Shown piece after piece: positions 44,140-52,789 of a stretch of 64,000 bases of DNA. This DNA is from JBBQYA01 sp031412335 (GTDB lineage Bacteria; Bacteroidota; Bacteroidia; Sphingobacteriales; Sphingobacteriaceae): contig JANOCT010000023.1 of the NCBI GenBank assembly GCA_031412335.1, forward strand, positions 62,001-126,000, written 5' to 3'. A program made the position numbers and the translations under genes. The notes beneath the pieces are model-generated. The model saw only the letters and a list, made by a program, of their open reading frames with translations, was not told where the DNA came from and ran no database searches. The first letter of the stretch is position 1; every line of letters begins with the position of its first letter.

Positions 44140-44178
44140 AAAACCAATATTGGAGTTACCTCCTTATTGGTTTTTTTT
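44140..44178 (+). terminator. Terminator-like hairpin between the AhpD-like and DUF1348 genes
   Basis: Outer stem AAAACCAATA (44140-44149) / TATTGGTTTT (44165-44174), inner stem GGAG / CTCC (44152-44155, 44160-44163) and eight T (44171-44178). It ends only 11 bases before ATG 44190, leaving no room for a promoter between. It therefore either ends the AhpD-like gene with a leak or acts as an attenuator for the two genes behind it. Confidence 0.75.
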
Positions 44179-44189
44179 AAATAAATAAT

Positions 44190-44606
44190 ATGGCAAGTGA
44201 TACAAAATCGTTAAAACCTCCATTTACTTTAGAAATTGCTTTGCAAAAAGTACAATTAGCAGAAGATGCTTGGAATACCAAAGATCCCGAAAAAATATGC
44301 TTAGCTTATTCACAGAATACTGAATGGAGAAACAGAACCGAATTTATTAACGGAAGAGAAGAAGTTAAAGCATTTTTGAAAAGAAAATGGGAAAAGGAAC
44401 TTAATTATAAGTTAAAAAAAACGCTTTGGGGATTTCGTGAAAACAGAATGGCAGTTACTTTTGAGTATGAATGGCATGATGATGATAATCAATGGTTTCG
44501 AAGTTACGGAAATGAACTTTGGGAATTTGATGATAGTGGATTAATGTCTAAAAGGTTGGCCAGTATTAATGATTTAAAAATTAAAGAAAGTGATCGCAAA
44601 TTTTAA
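44190..44606 (+). CDS. DUF1348 (NTF2-fold) protein
   Basis: A 138-residue protein of the DUF1348 family, an NTF2/SnoaL-like fold: PFTLEIALQKVQLAEDAWNT, YSQNTEWRNRTEFINGREEV, FLKRKWEKELNYKLKKTLWG, and FEYEWHDDDNQWFRSYGNEL. The fold forms a small-molecule pocket, but no reaction is established for this family. It is followed 13 bases later by an AraC regulator and preceded by a terminator-like hairpin; the neighbours suggest a regulated detoxification function. Confidence 0.85.
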   Translation: MASDTKSLKPPFTLEIALQKVQLAEDAWNTKDPEKICLAYSQNTEWRNRTEFINGREEVKAFLKRKWEKELNYKLKKTLWGFRENRMAVTFEYEWHDDDNQWFRSYGNELWEFDDSGLMSKRLASINDLKIKESDRKF

Positions 44607-44619
44607 TAAAAAATAAATA

Positions 44620-45495
44620 ATGGAAACAAAAAATGTGTTCACATTAATAAATCCTCAAAATGGAAATTTGGCTTTCAAAATTTTTTCGTTTGACGATAAT
44701 TGTTCGTTTGATCATATTCAGCGAAATAATTATTATTCATTAATCTGGATTAAAGAAGGAAACGGAAAAGTAAAAGCTGATTTTTCTGAATTTAATTTTG
44801 AAAGCAATAATCTATTTGCATTTTCACCTTACCAACCTTTTATGTTTGCCGCCGATGAAAAACTATGTGGATATGCCATTCAGTTTCATCCTGATTTTTA
44901 TTGCATTCACATGCATCAAAAGGAAGTTGCTTGTAATGGTGTTTTATTCAATAATATTTATCATCCACCTTTTACCTTTATTGATGAATCAACTTCTCAA
45001 TTATTAATGATGATTATTGAGCAGATTAAAATAGAAATGAATAATCCGGCTTTAGCTCAATATGAATTATTGGTTTCTTATCTTAAAATCTTACTAATTA
45101 ATTTATCAAGGTTAAAGAGTCTTCAACATCCTGAAACTAAATCAATGTTTAATGATGTAAAACAACCTTTTATTTTGCAAAATTTGAAGGATGCAATTGA
45201 GAAAGATTTTAAAACTAAACACTCTGCAAGTAGTTACGCAGATTCTCTTAATATTTCACCTAAAGCATTGGCAAAAATCACAAAATCATATTTCAACAAG
45301 ACCATTACCGAACTTATCACCGAAAGAATCATAATTGAAGCAAAACGTGAATTATATCTGACTAACAAGGCAGTTAAAGAAATAGCTTATGATTTAGGAT
45401 ATGAAGACGAACATTACTTTAGTAGATTTTTTAAAGTTAATGCTGAAGTTTCTCCTCAAATTTATCGAGAAACTGTAGGATTCGGAAGAGGTTGA
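44620..45495 (+). CDS. AraC-family transcriptional regulator
   Basis: A 291-residue regulator. The N-terminal 160 residues form a cupin-like sensor domain (YYSLIWIKEGNGKVKADFSE, LFAFSPYQPFMFAADEKLCG). The C-terminal double helix-turn-helix spans about 190-288: HSASSYADSLNISPKALAKI, KSYFNKTITELITERIIIEA, and AVKEIAYDLGYEDEHYFSRF followed by FKVNAEVSPQIYRE. The ligand is not known; AraC proteins commonly control adjacent genes, here the DUF1348 and AhpD-like genes. A strong terminator follows. Confidence 0.92.
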   Translation: METKNVFTLINPQNGNLAFKIFSFDDNCSFDHIQRNNYYSLIWIKEGNGKVKADFSEFNFESNNLFAFSPYQPFMFAADEKLCGYAIQFHPDFYCIHMHQKEVACNGVLFNNIYHPPFTFIDESTSQLLMMIIEQIKIEMNNPALAQYELLVSYLKILLINLSRLKSLQHPETKSMFNDVKQPFILQNLKDAIEKDFKTKHSASSYADSLNISPKALAKITKSYFNKTITELITERIIIEAKRELYLTNKAVKEIAYDLGYEDEHYFSRFFKVNAEVSPQIYRETVGFGRG

Positions 45496-45510
45496 TTAGA
45501 AATTATTTAT

Positions 45511-45548
45511 AAAACAAAAAACCCAGCTTACACTGGGTTTTTTGTTTT
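45511..45548. terminator. Strong bidirectional terminator between araC-type gene and MltD-like gene
   Basis: A perfect 16-bp stem, AAAACAAAAAACCCAG (45511-45526) and its complement (45533-45548), with loop CTTACA. T-rich tails exist on both strands, so it serves both convergent genes. Confidence 0.88.
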
Positions 45549-45565
45549 ATTATGAAAAAATTCTA

Positions 45566-47050
45566 TTAACCTTTGAAACCAACTTTTATTAAAGCACCAG
45601 CTTTCAACCCGTTGTTGCTTCGTATTTTATTCATTGATTTTAGTTTCTCAACAGTTAATCCTTTATGCTTGTCAGCAATACTCCAAAGTGAATCACCTCT
45701 TCGCACTTTATAAAATTTATATTGTTTAGCAATCGTTTGCTGTGCCGTCTCAGTTTTTGCAATATGTTCAAATTCTTCAACTTGCACTTTAATAGTTTGC
45801 GTTGTTTTTATTTTTAATGGTTGCCCAACTATTACTTTGTTTGATTTTAAGTTATTCCAAACTTTAAGATCTTGAACATCTACCCGATATTTCCTAGCAA
45901 CTATGGAAAGGTTTTCTCCTCGTTTTACTTTATAAACTAAGGTTTTATTTACAGTTCTTGATTCCGTTTCTGAAGCTAAAACAATTTGTGCTGAATTACC
46001 AAACGGAGCAGAAGAGTAGATCGAATCACGCAACTGAGCGAATAGTAATTTCTTTTCAACTGGAAGAATAATTGATTTAGCAACAAATTGGCTAGCATTA
46101 ACAAATTGCTTTTTGTAAACCGGATTTAATGTTTTTAATTCTTCTACATCAACTCCCAACATTGTCGACAAGTGACTAAACGAAACCGGATTTACCAACA
46201 TCACAGTATCATTATTAGTGCTGAAAGATGGATAAACCGGAAATATATTATGTTCCGTTGCATGATTCATAACATACGTTGCCGCAATAAAAGCTGGAAC
46301 ATACCCTCGAGTTTCTTCTGGCAAGTATTTACGAATAGCCCAGAAATCCATAGCACCACCTGCTTTGCGTATTGCCTTATTCACATTACCAGCTCCACAA
46401 TTGTAAGAAGCAATTACAAGCAACCAATCGCCATAAATGGCATACATATCTTTAAAATATTGAGTTGCTGCAAAAGTTGCTTTTGCCGGATCACGTCGTT
46501 CATCTACATAGGTATCTACATTCAATTTGTATTGCTTACCTGTAGCGTACATAAATTGCCATAAACCTGTAGCACCAACTCTCGAAACTGCCATTGGATT
46601 CAAAGCAGATTCTACAATCGACAAATATTTGAATTCTAATGGTAAACCCTCTTCTGTTAATGTTTTTTCAAACAACGGAAAATAATAATCGGATAAACCA
46701 AGCATTCGCGACATCATTTCGCGCTTACGATTTGCATATAAATCTATATAGCCTTGAACATACTGATTATAAGGTAAAGGGATTTCACGTTCAATAGAAT
46801 CAAGACGTTTGATATAAACTTCAGCCGCAAAACTTGGCAATATCTCTGCTTTTATTTCAGGTATTATAGGAGCAGTAATAGAATCTTCACGAACAATCTC
46901 ATTTCTTAATAAAAAAATTGAAGCTGAATCTGGATCGAAATGTTTTCCTTTTGTAGGATGATTACTTGCAGAACTATAAAATGAACTAGCTAAAATGACC
47001 AGTGAGAGAGCGAGAATTTTAATTGGACCTGCAAAATTGAATTTTGTCAT
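45566..47050 (-). CDS. Membrane-bound lytic transglycosylase with two LysM modules (MltD-like)
   Basis: A 494-residue exported protein. After a signal segment (IKILALSLVILASSFYSSAS) comes a GH23/SLT domain: catalytic Glu in FKYLSIVESALNPMAVSRVG, ATGLWQFMYATGKQYKLNVD, VIASYNCGAGNVNKAI. Two C-terminal LysM modules follow (YKVKRGENLSIVARKYRVDV; YKVRRGDSLWSIADKHKGLT). It cuts peptidoglycan glycan chains. It ends the leftward ten-gene envelope run and lies 74 bases after gatA. It is longer, by one LysM, than its relative at 12870-14036. Confidence 0.92.
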   Translation of the reverse strand: MTKFNFAGPIKILALSLVILASSFYSSASNHPTKGKHFDPDSASIFLLRNEIVREDSITAPIIPEIKAEILPSFAAEVYIKRLDSIEREIPLPYNQYVQGYIDLYANRKREMMSRMLGLSDYYFPLFEKTLTEEGLPLEFKYLSIVESALNPMAVSRVGATGLWQFMYATGKQYKLNVDTYVDERRDPAKATFAATQYFKDMYAIYGDWLLVIASYNCGAGNVNKAIRKAGGAMDFWAIRKYLPEETRGYVPAFIAATYVMNHATEHNIFPVYPSFSTNNDTVMLVNPVSFSHLSTMLGVDVEELKTLNPVYKKQFVNASQFVAKSIILPVEKKLLFAQLRDSIYSSAPFGNSAQIVLASETESRTVNKTLVYKVKRGENLSIVARKYRVDVQDLKVWNNLKSNKVIVGQPLKIKTTQTIKVQVEEFEHIAKTETAQQTIAKQYKFYKVRRGDSLWSIADKHKGLTVEKLKSMNKIRSNNGLKAGALIKVGFKG

Positions 47051-47124
47051 TCGTTAGGATTTGAGTATTGAATTAGTGCTACATAAGATTGAGAGAGCGT
47101 AACAACAATTTTAAAACAATTAAA

Positions 47125-48585
47125 TTAACTATTATTATTTGTAAGAACCAAACTTGCTGAAAAATTTAACAATTTTTGTTCTTCTAATTTATTGGCAATC
47201 AATTGTAAACCAAATGGCAAACCATTGCTGTGTTTACCCAAAGGCAGCGATATTGCTGGCAAGCCAGATAACGAAGCCTGAACTGTAAAAATATCTGCCA
47301 AGTACATCACAATTGGATCATCAATTTTTTCTCCAATTGCAAAAGCAGTGGTTGGCGCAGTAGGAAGCAAAATAAAGTCGTAATCTGTTAAAATCTTTAT
47401 AGTACTATCCCTAATCAGCCTTCTCACTTTTTGCGCCTTTGTATAATATGCATCATAATATCCTGCACTTAATACAAATGTTCCCAACATGATCCTCCTT
47501 TTCACTTCTGCTCCGAATCCTTCTGTACGAGATTTTTTATAAGTTGTTTCAAGATCAGTAGCATTTTTGCTACGATAGCCAAAATGAACTCCATCATATC
47601 TAGCCAAATTGCTTGAAGCTTCAGCAGTAGTCAAAATATAATAGGTAGGAACAACGTATTCAAGCAAATTAAAATCAACTAGCTCTATCGTATGCCCATC
47701 ATTTTTTAATTGATCAATGGTTTTTTCTAATTGAGCCTTTATTTCTGGATCAAGACCTTCGCTTTCAAGCGTTTCTCGCAAAACTGCAAATCGATATTTT
47801 TCATTCGTTGATAAGTTTTGCGAATATTCAGGAACTTCGTTTTGAATGGCTGTTCCATCAAATTCGTCTTTTCCTGCAATTACCTCCAAAAGTAAAGCAG
47901 CATCTTTAACCGTGTTGGTCAATAATCCAACTTGATCAAATGATGAAGCATATGCGATAATACCATACCTAGAAATTCTACCATAGGTAGGCTTCATCCC
48001 CACAATACCACAAAAGGATGCTGGTTGACGAACTGAACCACCTGTATCAGTTCCTAAACTTGCTAAACACATACCAGCTTGAACAGAAACAGCCGAACCA
48101 CCAGAAGATCCGCCAGAAACTTTAGTAGGATCGAAGGCATTTTTAACCGGACCATAGAAAGAGGTTTCGTTGGATGCACCCATGGCAAATTCATCGCAAC
48201 TAGTTCTACCAATGATGATTGCATCTTCTGCAAGTATTCGTTCTACAACTGTACTTGAGTATAAAGAAGTGAAATTATCAAGAATGTGCGATGAAGCTGA
48301 TATTTTATGATCCTTAAAGCAGATCATATCTTTAATGCTAACAACCATTCCTGCAAGTTTTCCAGCTGATCCTTCATCCAGTTTTTTCTGAATAATTTCT
48401 GCCTGATCTAAAGCTTCTTGAGCATAGACTTCCAGAAAGGCATTAAGATTTTTTTGTTTTTCAATATTTTCGAGATAGTGCGTAACTATTCCCGTCAACG
48501 AAATTTTACGGGAATGTAGCAAATCGCGTACTTCCTGTAACGACTTGAAATTTTCCAAATTGAGTTTTATGTACTTTAGGCACAA
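47125..48585 (-). CDS. gatA: Glutamyl-tRNA(Gln) amidotransferase subunit A
   Basis: A 486-residue amidase-signature protein that supplies ammonia from glutamine in the GatCAB complex. Catalytic Lys is in VVSIKDMICFKD; the signature GGSSGGSAVSVQAGMCLASL and TDTGGSVRQPASFCGIVGMK contain the Ser-cisSer pair. No ATG exists near the N-terminus: possible starts are TTG 48585 and TTG 48558; the second aligns better with the family opening (LENFKSLQEVRDLLHSRKIS). gatB and gatC are not in the window. It follows tatA on the same strand. Confidence 0.94.
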   Translation of the reverse strand: MCLKYIKLNLENFKSLQEVRDLLHSRKISLTGIVTHYLENIEKQKNLNAFLEVYAQEALDQAEIIQKKLDEGSAGKLAGMVVSIKDMICFKDHKISASSHILDNFTSLYSSTVVERILAEDAIIIGRTSCDEFAMGASNETSFYGPVKNAFDPTKVSGGSSGGSAVSVQAGMCLASLGTDTGGSVRQPASFCGIVGMKPTYGRISRYGIIAYASSFDQVGLLTNTVKDAALLLEVIAGKDEFDGTAIQNEVPEYSQNLSTNEKYRFAVLRETLESEGLDPEIKAQLEKTIDQLKNDGHTIELVDFNLLEYVVPTYYILTTAEASSNLARYDGVHFGYRSKNATDLETTYKKSRTEGFGAEVKRRIMLGTFVLSAGYYDAYYTKAQKVRRLIRDSTIKILTDYDFILLPTAPTTAFAIGEKIDDPIVMYLADIFTVQASLSGLPAISLPLGKHSNGLPFGLQLIANKLEEQKLLNFSASLVLTNNNS

Positions 48586-48601
48586 AGAAAAAAATAATTT
48601 T

Positions 48602-48844
48602 TTACTTTTTCTCTTCCGTAGTAGGGTTGGTAGTATTTGTATTATTAGCTGGAGGATTCTTCATACTATCTTCAATTTCTTTTTGAACACCTGAAGAAGC
48701 ATCTTTGAATTCACGAATACCTTTTCCAAGGCCTCTCGCTAATTCTGGAATTTTTTTACCTCCGAATAATAATAATACAACCACCAGAAGCATAATTATT
48801 TCTGTAGTTCCCAAATTCATGAATAATAAAGAGTGATCTAACAT
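48602..48844 (-). CDS. tatA: Sec-independent translocase protein TatA/E
   Basis: An 80-residue protein with a single N-terminal helix (TTEIIMLLVVVLLLFGGKKI), the FGGKKIPELARGLGKGIREF amphipathic helix and an acidic, disordered tail. It forms the membrane-thinning pore of the twin-arginine pathway for folded proteins. ATG 48844 starts the frame; an inner Met at residue 9 (MNLGTTEI, 48820) is also a likely start. TatC is not in the window. It lies 17 bases before gatA. Confidence 0.93.
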   Translation of the reverse strand: MLDHSLLFMNLGTTEIIMLLVVVLLLFGGKKIPELARGLGKGIREFKDASSGVQKEIEDSMKNPPANNTNTTNPTTEEKK

Positions 48845-48901
48845 TTCTTATTTTAATATGTAACGGTCAAAGGTACGCATTTATATAAAAATGAGTTTCA
48901 T

Positions 48902-50182
48902 TTATTTAAACAACCAATTTTGAGGGTCTAATTTGGTCATACCTTTCCAAATCTCCAAGTGAACTTCTGTTTGATCTTCAATTGTATCAGTGAATGCAAC
49001 TCCTATAGCTTGTTTTGTCGTTACTTTATCTCCTCTTTTTACAGAATATGATTTCAAGTTTGAATACACAGAAACATATTCTCCATGCCTTACTAAAATA
49101 GCAATTTGCCCACCTGGAATGGTAATAATTCCAGTTACCTCACCTGCAAATAATGCCCGCACGGTTGCATTTACATTTGTTTTAATATCAACGCCATTGT
49201 TTTGTGTAGTAATACCTTTTAATATTGGATGAGGATGCTGACCAAACCCTTCTGTTATCGTTCCCTTTTCTACTGGCCAAGGCAGTTTTCCCATATTGCT
49301 GGCAAAATCGGCCGAAAGTTTAGCAGCTTCAGGAGTTAGATTCAATGCACTTGAAGCTGAAATTGGTTTAGTTTCTGTTTTAACACCTGGCTTGGTTCCA
49401 GCTTTTGCTCTGGCATCTGCTTCTGCTTTTTTTCTAGCTAAATCTATTTCTCTTCTAATTATATCTTCAATCGCTCTGTTTAATCTGGCTTGAGCAGCTT
49501 GTTTTTCTTTTAAGTCTTTTTTAAGTTGCTGCTCTTTACTTTGAAGTACTACTGCTATTTTAGTTTTATCTTCTTTTTCCAAACCAAGAGTTTTTTTCTC
49601 TTTTTGTTCCTCAGTTAGCAAACCACTTTTTAGTTGTTTCTTGGTTTTAAGTTCGGTTACTTTAGTACTCAATTGCCCTTGAGTTTGTTCAATATAAAAA
49701 GCTTGTTTCTCTCGATAATCACTAAATTGTTGCAGGTATTTTAATCTTTTATATGCTTGATTAAAATCTTTTGCTGCAAATACAAACATCAGTTTATTAT
49801 ATGAACTCTGATTTCGGAATGCGAATAAAACCATCCCTGCATATTCCTTTTTCAACTTAGTCAATTGACCTTCCAAAAGCCTGATTGTCTGTGTGTTTTG
49901 GTTGGTTTGTTTATCAATAACATTTATTTCGCTGTTAATGGTTCCTATCAATTGCTCCCGTATTTGTATCTGACGATTTAGTGTTTTTAATTGACTTAAT
50001 GTTGCAGCTTTATTACGTTGTGTTTCTTTTAAAATCTTAGTTGTTGCAGCAATCTCTGAGTTTAACTGTTGTTTTTTACGCTCTAATTCTGATTTGGATT
50101 GTGCATACAGATTTACATTCAAACAAAAAAGAAAAAGAAAAATCCCAAGCACTCTCATTCCACTAGTTGTTCCTTTTTTCAT
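48902..50182 (-). CDS. EnvC-like murein hydrolase activator with degenerate M23 domain
   Basis: A 426-residue exported protein: signal (VLGIFLFLFCLNVNLYAQ), about 230 residues of coiled coil (LERKKQQLNSEIAATTKILK onward), and a C-terminal LytM/M23 domain (GFGQHPHPILKGITTQNNGV, VRHGEYVSVYSNL, VHLEIWKG). The zinc ligands are partly lost: the first His is Asn (NNGVDI for HxGxD) and the second is Asn (YSNL for YAHL), while Asp and the final His remain. So it likely activates amidases at division, as E. coli EnvC does, rather than cutting peptidoglycan. Its ATG overlaps the upstream stop by one base (TAATG). Confidence 0.88.
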   Translation of the reverse strand: MKKGTTSGMRVLGIFLFLFCLNVNLYAQSKSELERKKQQLNSEIAATTKILKETQRNKAATLSQLKTLNRQIQIREQLIGTINSEINVIDKQTNQNTQTIRLLEGQLTKLKKEYAGMVLFAFRNQSSYNKLMFVFAAKDFNQAYKRLKYLQQFSDYREKQAFYIEQTQGQLSTKVTELKTKKQLKSGLLTEEQKEKKTLGLEKEDKTKIAVVLQSKEQQLKKDLKEKQAAQARLNRAIEDIIRREIDLARKKAEADARAKAGTKPGVKTETKPISASSALNLTPEAAKLSADFASNMGKLPWPVEKGTITEGFGQHPHPILKGITTQNNGVDIKTNVNATVRALFAGEVTGIITIPGGQIAILVRHGEYVSVYSNLKSYSVKRGDKVTTKQAIGVAFTDTIEDQTEVHLEIWKGMTKLDPQNWLFK

Positions 50183-50955
50183 TATTTATCTCTTAAATTT
50201 TGCGGAATGGTAAACGGAAATTGTAGTTCTTCATTGATAGTAATTCTCGAATAACTCAGTTCAAAATTAATCGTTTCGTCTTTATTTATTGATTTGCCTT
50301 TTACAAGCTGTGGAAATTTTTGACCATTAACATTCGTAATTTCAGAATAATCAATGGTTAAATTTTGAGTAGCTTCAGAATTATTAGCTAGCAAACTCAA
50401 TAAATTAAATGTACTGTTATATCCAGATTTGAAGGTAAAATTGTTGTTTGTGGCTAATAAATTCAACTTATCATCATTCACAACTTTTAAGTTTCCTGCT
50501 GTCAATACCTGTGCCGGCGTATTTCCAACCAAAACAGCCTGCAACGTATTGAAATCTATATCCGTTTTCACTACTTGTGATAAATAAGAGAAATCCTGAG
50601 CAATATATTTTCCATTAATTCTATCTAAAATTTTTATACTATCAGGAGTAATAAATGCTCTGGCAACTTCTATTGCTCCTAATGCAGTAACAGATGCCCA
50701 TATTATTTCGTCTTTTTTAATCCTGAATTGAATGCTAAAACCAGCATTAAGCTTTTCTGAATCTATATCTGTTTTACTTCTAAAACTCAGGGTTTTAAAA
50801 TCCAATAAATTAGCTGAGACGCTATCTAAAGTAATAGAACTATTATTAGTTGTGCTGATTTTATTTTTTTCAGGTTTTAAATCCTTTTTTGTTTTACAAG
50901 AAAAAAGGATAATTGAAACAAAAAAAATAGAGAATATATAGGGTATTTTGATCAC
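50182..50955 (-). CDS. DUF4292 lipoprotein
   Basis: A lipoprotein of about 257 residues from GTG 50955. The signal (IKIPYIFSIFFVSIILFSC) has a Cys at the right place. The mature part matches DUF4292: LDFKTLSFRSKTDIDSEKLN, IWASVTALGAIEVARAFITP, IKILDRINGKYIAQDFSYLS. DUF4292 resembles LolA/LolB-like lipoprotein-carrier folds but has no proven role. The frame extends to ATG 50997 inside the upstream TPR gene; GTG 50955 gives a normal signal length and no overlap. It is coupled to the EnvC-like gene through TAATG. Confidence 0.85.
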   Translation of the reverse strand: MIKIPYIFSIFFVSIILFSCKTKKDLKPEKNKISTTNNSSITLDSVSANLLDFKTLSFRSKTDIDSEKLNAGFSIQFRIKKDEIIWASVTALGAIEVARAFITPDSIKILDRINGKYIAQDFSYLSQVVKTDIDFNTLQAVLVGNTPAQVLTAGNLKVVNDDKLNLLATNNNFTFKSGYNSTFNLLSLLANNSEATQNLTIDYSEITNVNGQKFPQLVKGKSINKDETINFELSYSRITINEELQFPFTIPQNLRDK

Positions 50956-50959
50956 TTGA

Positions 50960-52777
50960 TTAATTAGGTAATTCGGGTATAAATCGTTTTTCAGCAATTT
51001 TTTTATTTAGTATATCTGATTTTGCTCCGTAGCTTTTTGCAAGTTCCCATTTAGCTACTGCACCCGGTACATCGCCTAATTTAAATAAAACATCACCTAA
51101 ATGTTCAACTACAACACTGCTTTTTTCGCCACCGTTGATCATTGCTTTGTCTAACCAAATTTTAGCATCAGCATATTTACCTTGCATAAAAAGAATCCAA
51201 GCGTAGGTATCTAAAAACGACGAATTATTAGGTTCTAATTCATTAGATCGCCTTGACATTGATTCCGCTTTGTCTAATTTCTCATTTCGCAATGAAAGAT
51301 AGTAACTGTAATTATTTAATAAATACTCCTGATTAGGATTTATTTTCAATGATTCATCATATGCACTATCAGAAGATGAATATTTTTTTAACTCATTAAA
51401 TGAATCGCCGAGGTAAGAATAAAGCTGCGATAAAGTTTGCTTATCTTCTGTTCCGATACTTAAACCGTTTTCTAACATGGTAACAGCCTGCAATGGGTTT
51501 TTCAATTGCAGTTGTGCCAATCCATTGTATAAATAAAAAATAGATTGATTTGGGTGATAGGTTAATGCTTCTTCAGAAAGTTTAACAACTGCAGCGAAAT
51601 CCATAGTACTTATCAGAATTCTAGAAAGTTGATCCCAAAGAACCACTAATTTCTTTTCGAACGTAATTGCTTTTTCGTACGATTTTCTGGCATTTATTAA
51701 ATCATCTGTTTGAAATAGTACATCTCCATATATTGCATGAGCTTTTGCATCCATTGGATGAACTCGGGTTAATATTTCTCCTAATTGCAAAGCCTCAGCT
51801 TTACTTTCGGGTTGAGTAAGTTTATTGAAATAATTAAATAAAATTCGAACTTTTGTATCAATATCTAATTCAGATTGCTCAAAAGCAATTTTTAATTCTT
51901 CAAATGCTTGTTTATTATCTTTCTTTTCTCGGTAATAATCTGCCATGGCAAGATGCGCATATCCATTTTTCGGATCTATTTCTAACGCTTTTTTGTAAGC
52001 TTCCAAAGCTTTGTCCTTTAAATTGTTAGCGCTATATAAATCACCCAGCATTAAATAATACCTAGTTTCTGTTGGATTTTCTTCTATTAATGATTGAAAT
52101 TCATTTGCTGCTTCTTCAATTTTTCCCATTTTAAGAAAAATCTTTTGTTTGTTGGAAGCTATTTCTTCATTGATTCCTGTATTCCTTTGAATTTTCTCAT
52201 ACACTTTAATTGCTTCTGCAAATTCTCCATTATAAAAAAGCATCATGGCTTCGTCCATTGCAAAATCTACGTTTTCAGGTCGCAAAGTTGACAATCGAGC
52301 GTAAGTATTTGCCGCATTTTTGTATTCCTTATTTTGCTCATATAAATTGGCCAATAATTGCAAATACCATTCAAAATCTGGCTTAATTGCTAATGCACTT
52401 TTAATTTGCGATAAGGCATCTTTGCTGTTTTGGGTTCGTTGCAAAGCCAAAGCCTTTTCGTATCTGGCAGCATCACTTAATGGATTAATTTTTATTGCAG
52501 AATCCAATAATGATAATTCTTGCTCAATGTTTCCTAATGCTTTTTCTTTGATTGCATCAAAATAATATCGACTAAACTGATGTTCCTGATTATAGGTTAA
52601 GGAAGTTTTAACAACTTTTTGCTCTTTTTTATTTTTCTTTTTCTGCGCTAGAGTATCAGAAATAGAGCCTAAAAAAAATATACCAAAAAGTAAAACCGTG
52701 AAGCAATTGAATATAATTGAAACACTTTTTTTTGCGTTTCTGGAGTTTTTTATTTGTTGTATTGGAAGTAATCTCAA
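50960..52777 (-). CDS. Exported tetratricopeptide repeat protein
   Basis: A 605-residue protein with a signal segment (SIIFNCFTVLLFGIFFLGSI, cleavage near TLAQ) and at least ten TPR units, for example LLANLYEQNKEYKNAANTYA, YLMLGDLYSANNLKDKALEA, AHLAMADYYREKKDNKQAFE, and YNGLAQLQLKNPLQAVTMLE. It is probably a periplasmic scaffold. No ATG is available near the start: TTG 52777 is the only reasonable choice. It sits between a nucleotidyltransferase gene (12-base gap) and the DUF4292 gene (4-base gap). Confidence 0.88.
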   Translation of the reverse strand: MRLLPIQQIKNSRNAKKSVSIIFNCFTVLLFGIFFLGSISDTLAQKKKNKKEQKVVKTSLTYNQEHQFSRYYFDAIKEKALGNIEQELSLLDSAIKINPLSDAARYEKALALQRTQNSKDALSQIKSALAIKPDFEWYLQLLANLYEQNKEYKNAANTYARLSTLRPENVDFAMDEAMMLFYNGEFAEAIKVYEKIQRNTGINEEIASNKQKIFLKMGKIEEAANEFQSLIEENPTETRYYLMLGDLYSANNLKDKALEAYKKALEIDPKNGYAHLAMADYYREKKDNKQAFEELKIAFEQSELDIDTKVRILFNYFNKLTQPESKAEALQLGEILTRVHPMDAKAHAIYGDVLFQTDDLINARKSYEKAITFEKKLVVLWDQLSRILISTMDFAAVVKLSEEALTYHPNQSIFYLYNGLAQLQLKNPLQAVTMLENGLSIGTEDKQTLSQLYSYLGDSFNELKKYSSSDSAYDESLKINPNQEYLLNNYSYYLSLRNEKLDKAESMSRRSNELEPNNSSFLDTYAWILFMQGKYADAKIWLDKAMINGGEKSSVVVEHLGDVLFKLGDVPGAVAKWELAKSYGAKSDILNKKIAEKRFIPELPN

Positions 52778-52789
52778 AAGAAAATTTTA

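Noticed and set aside
46172..46564. A 130-residue plus-strand frame inside the MltD-like gene
   Set aside because: Antisense to the conserved SLT domain; no start context, no recognisable domain.
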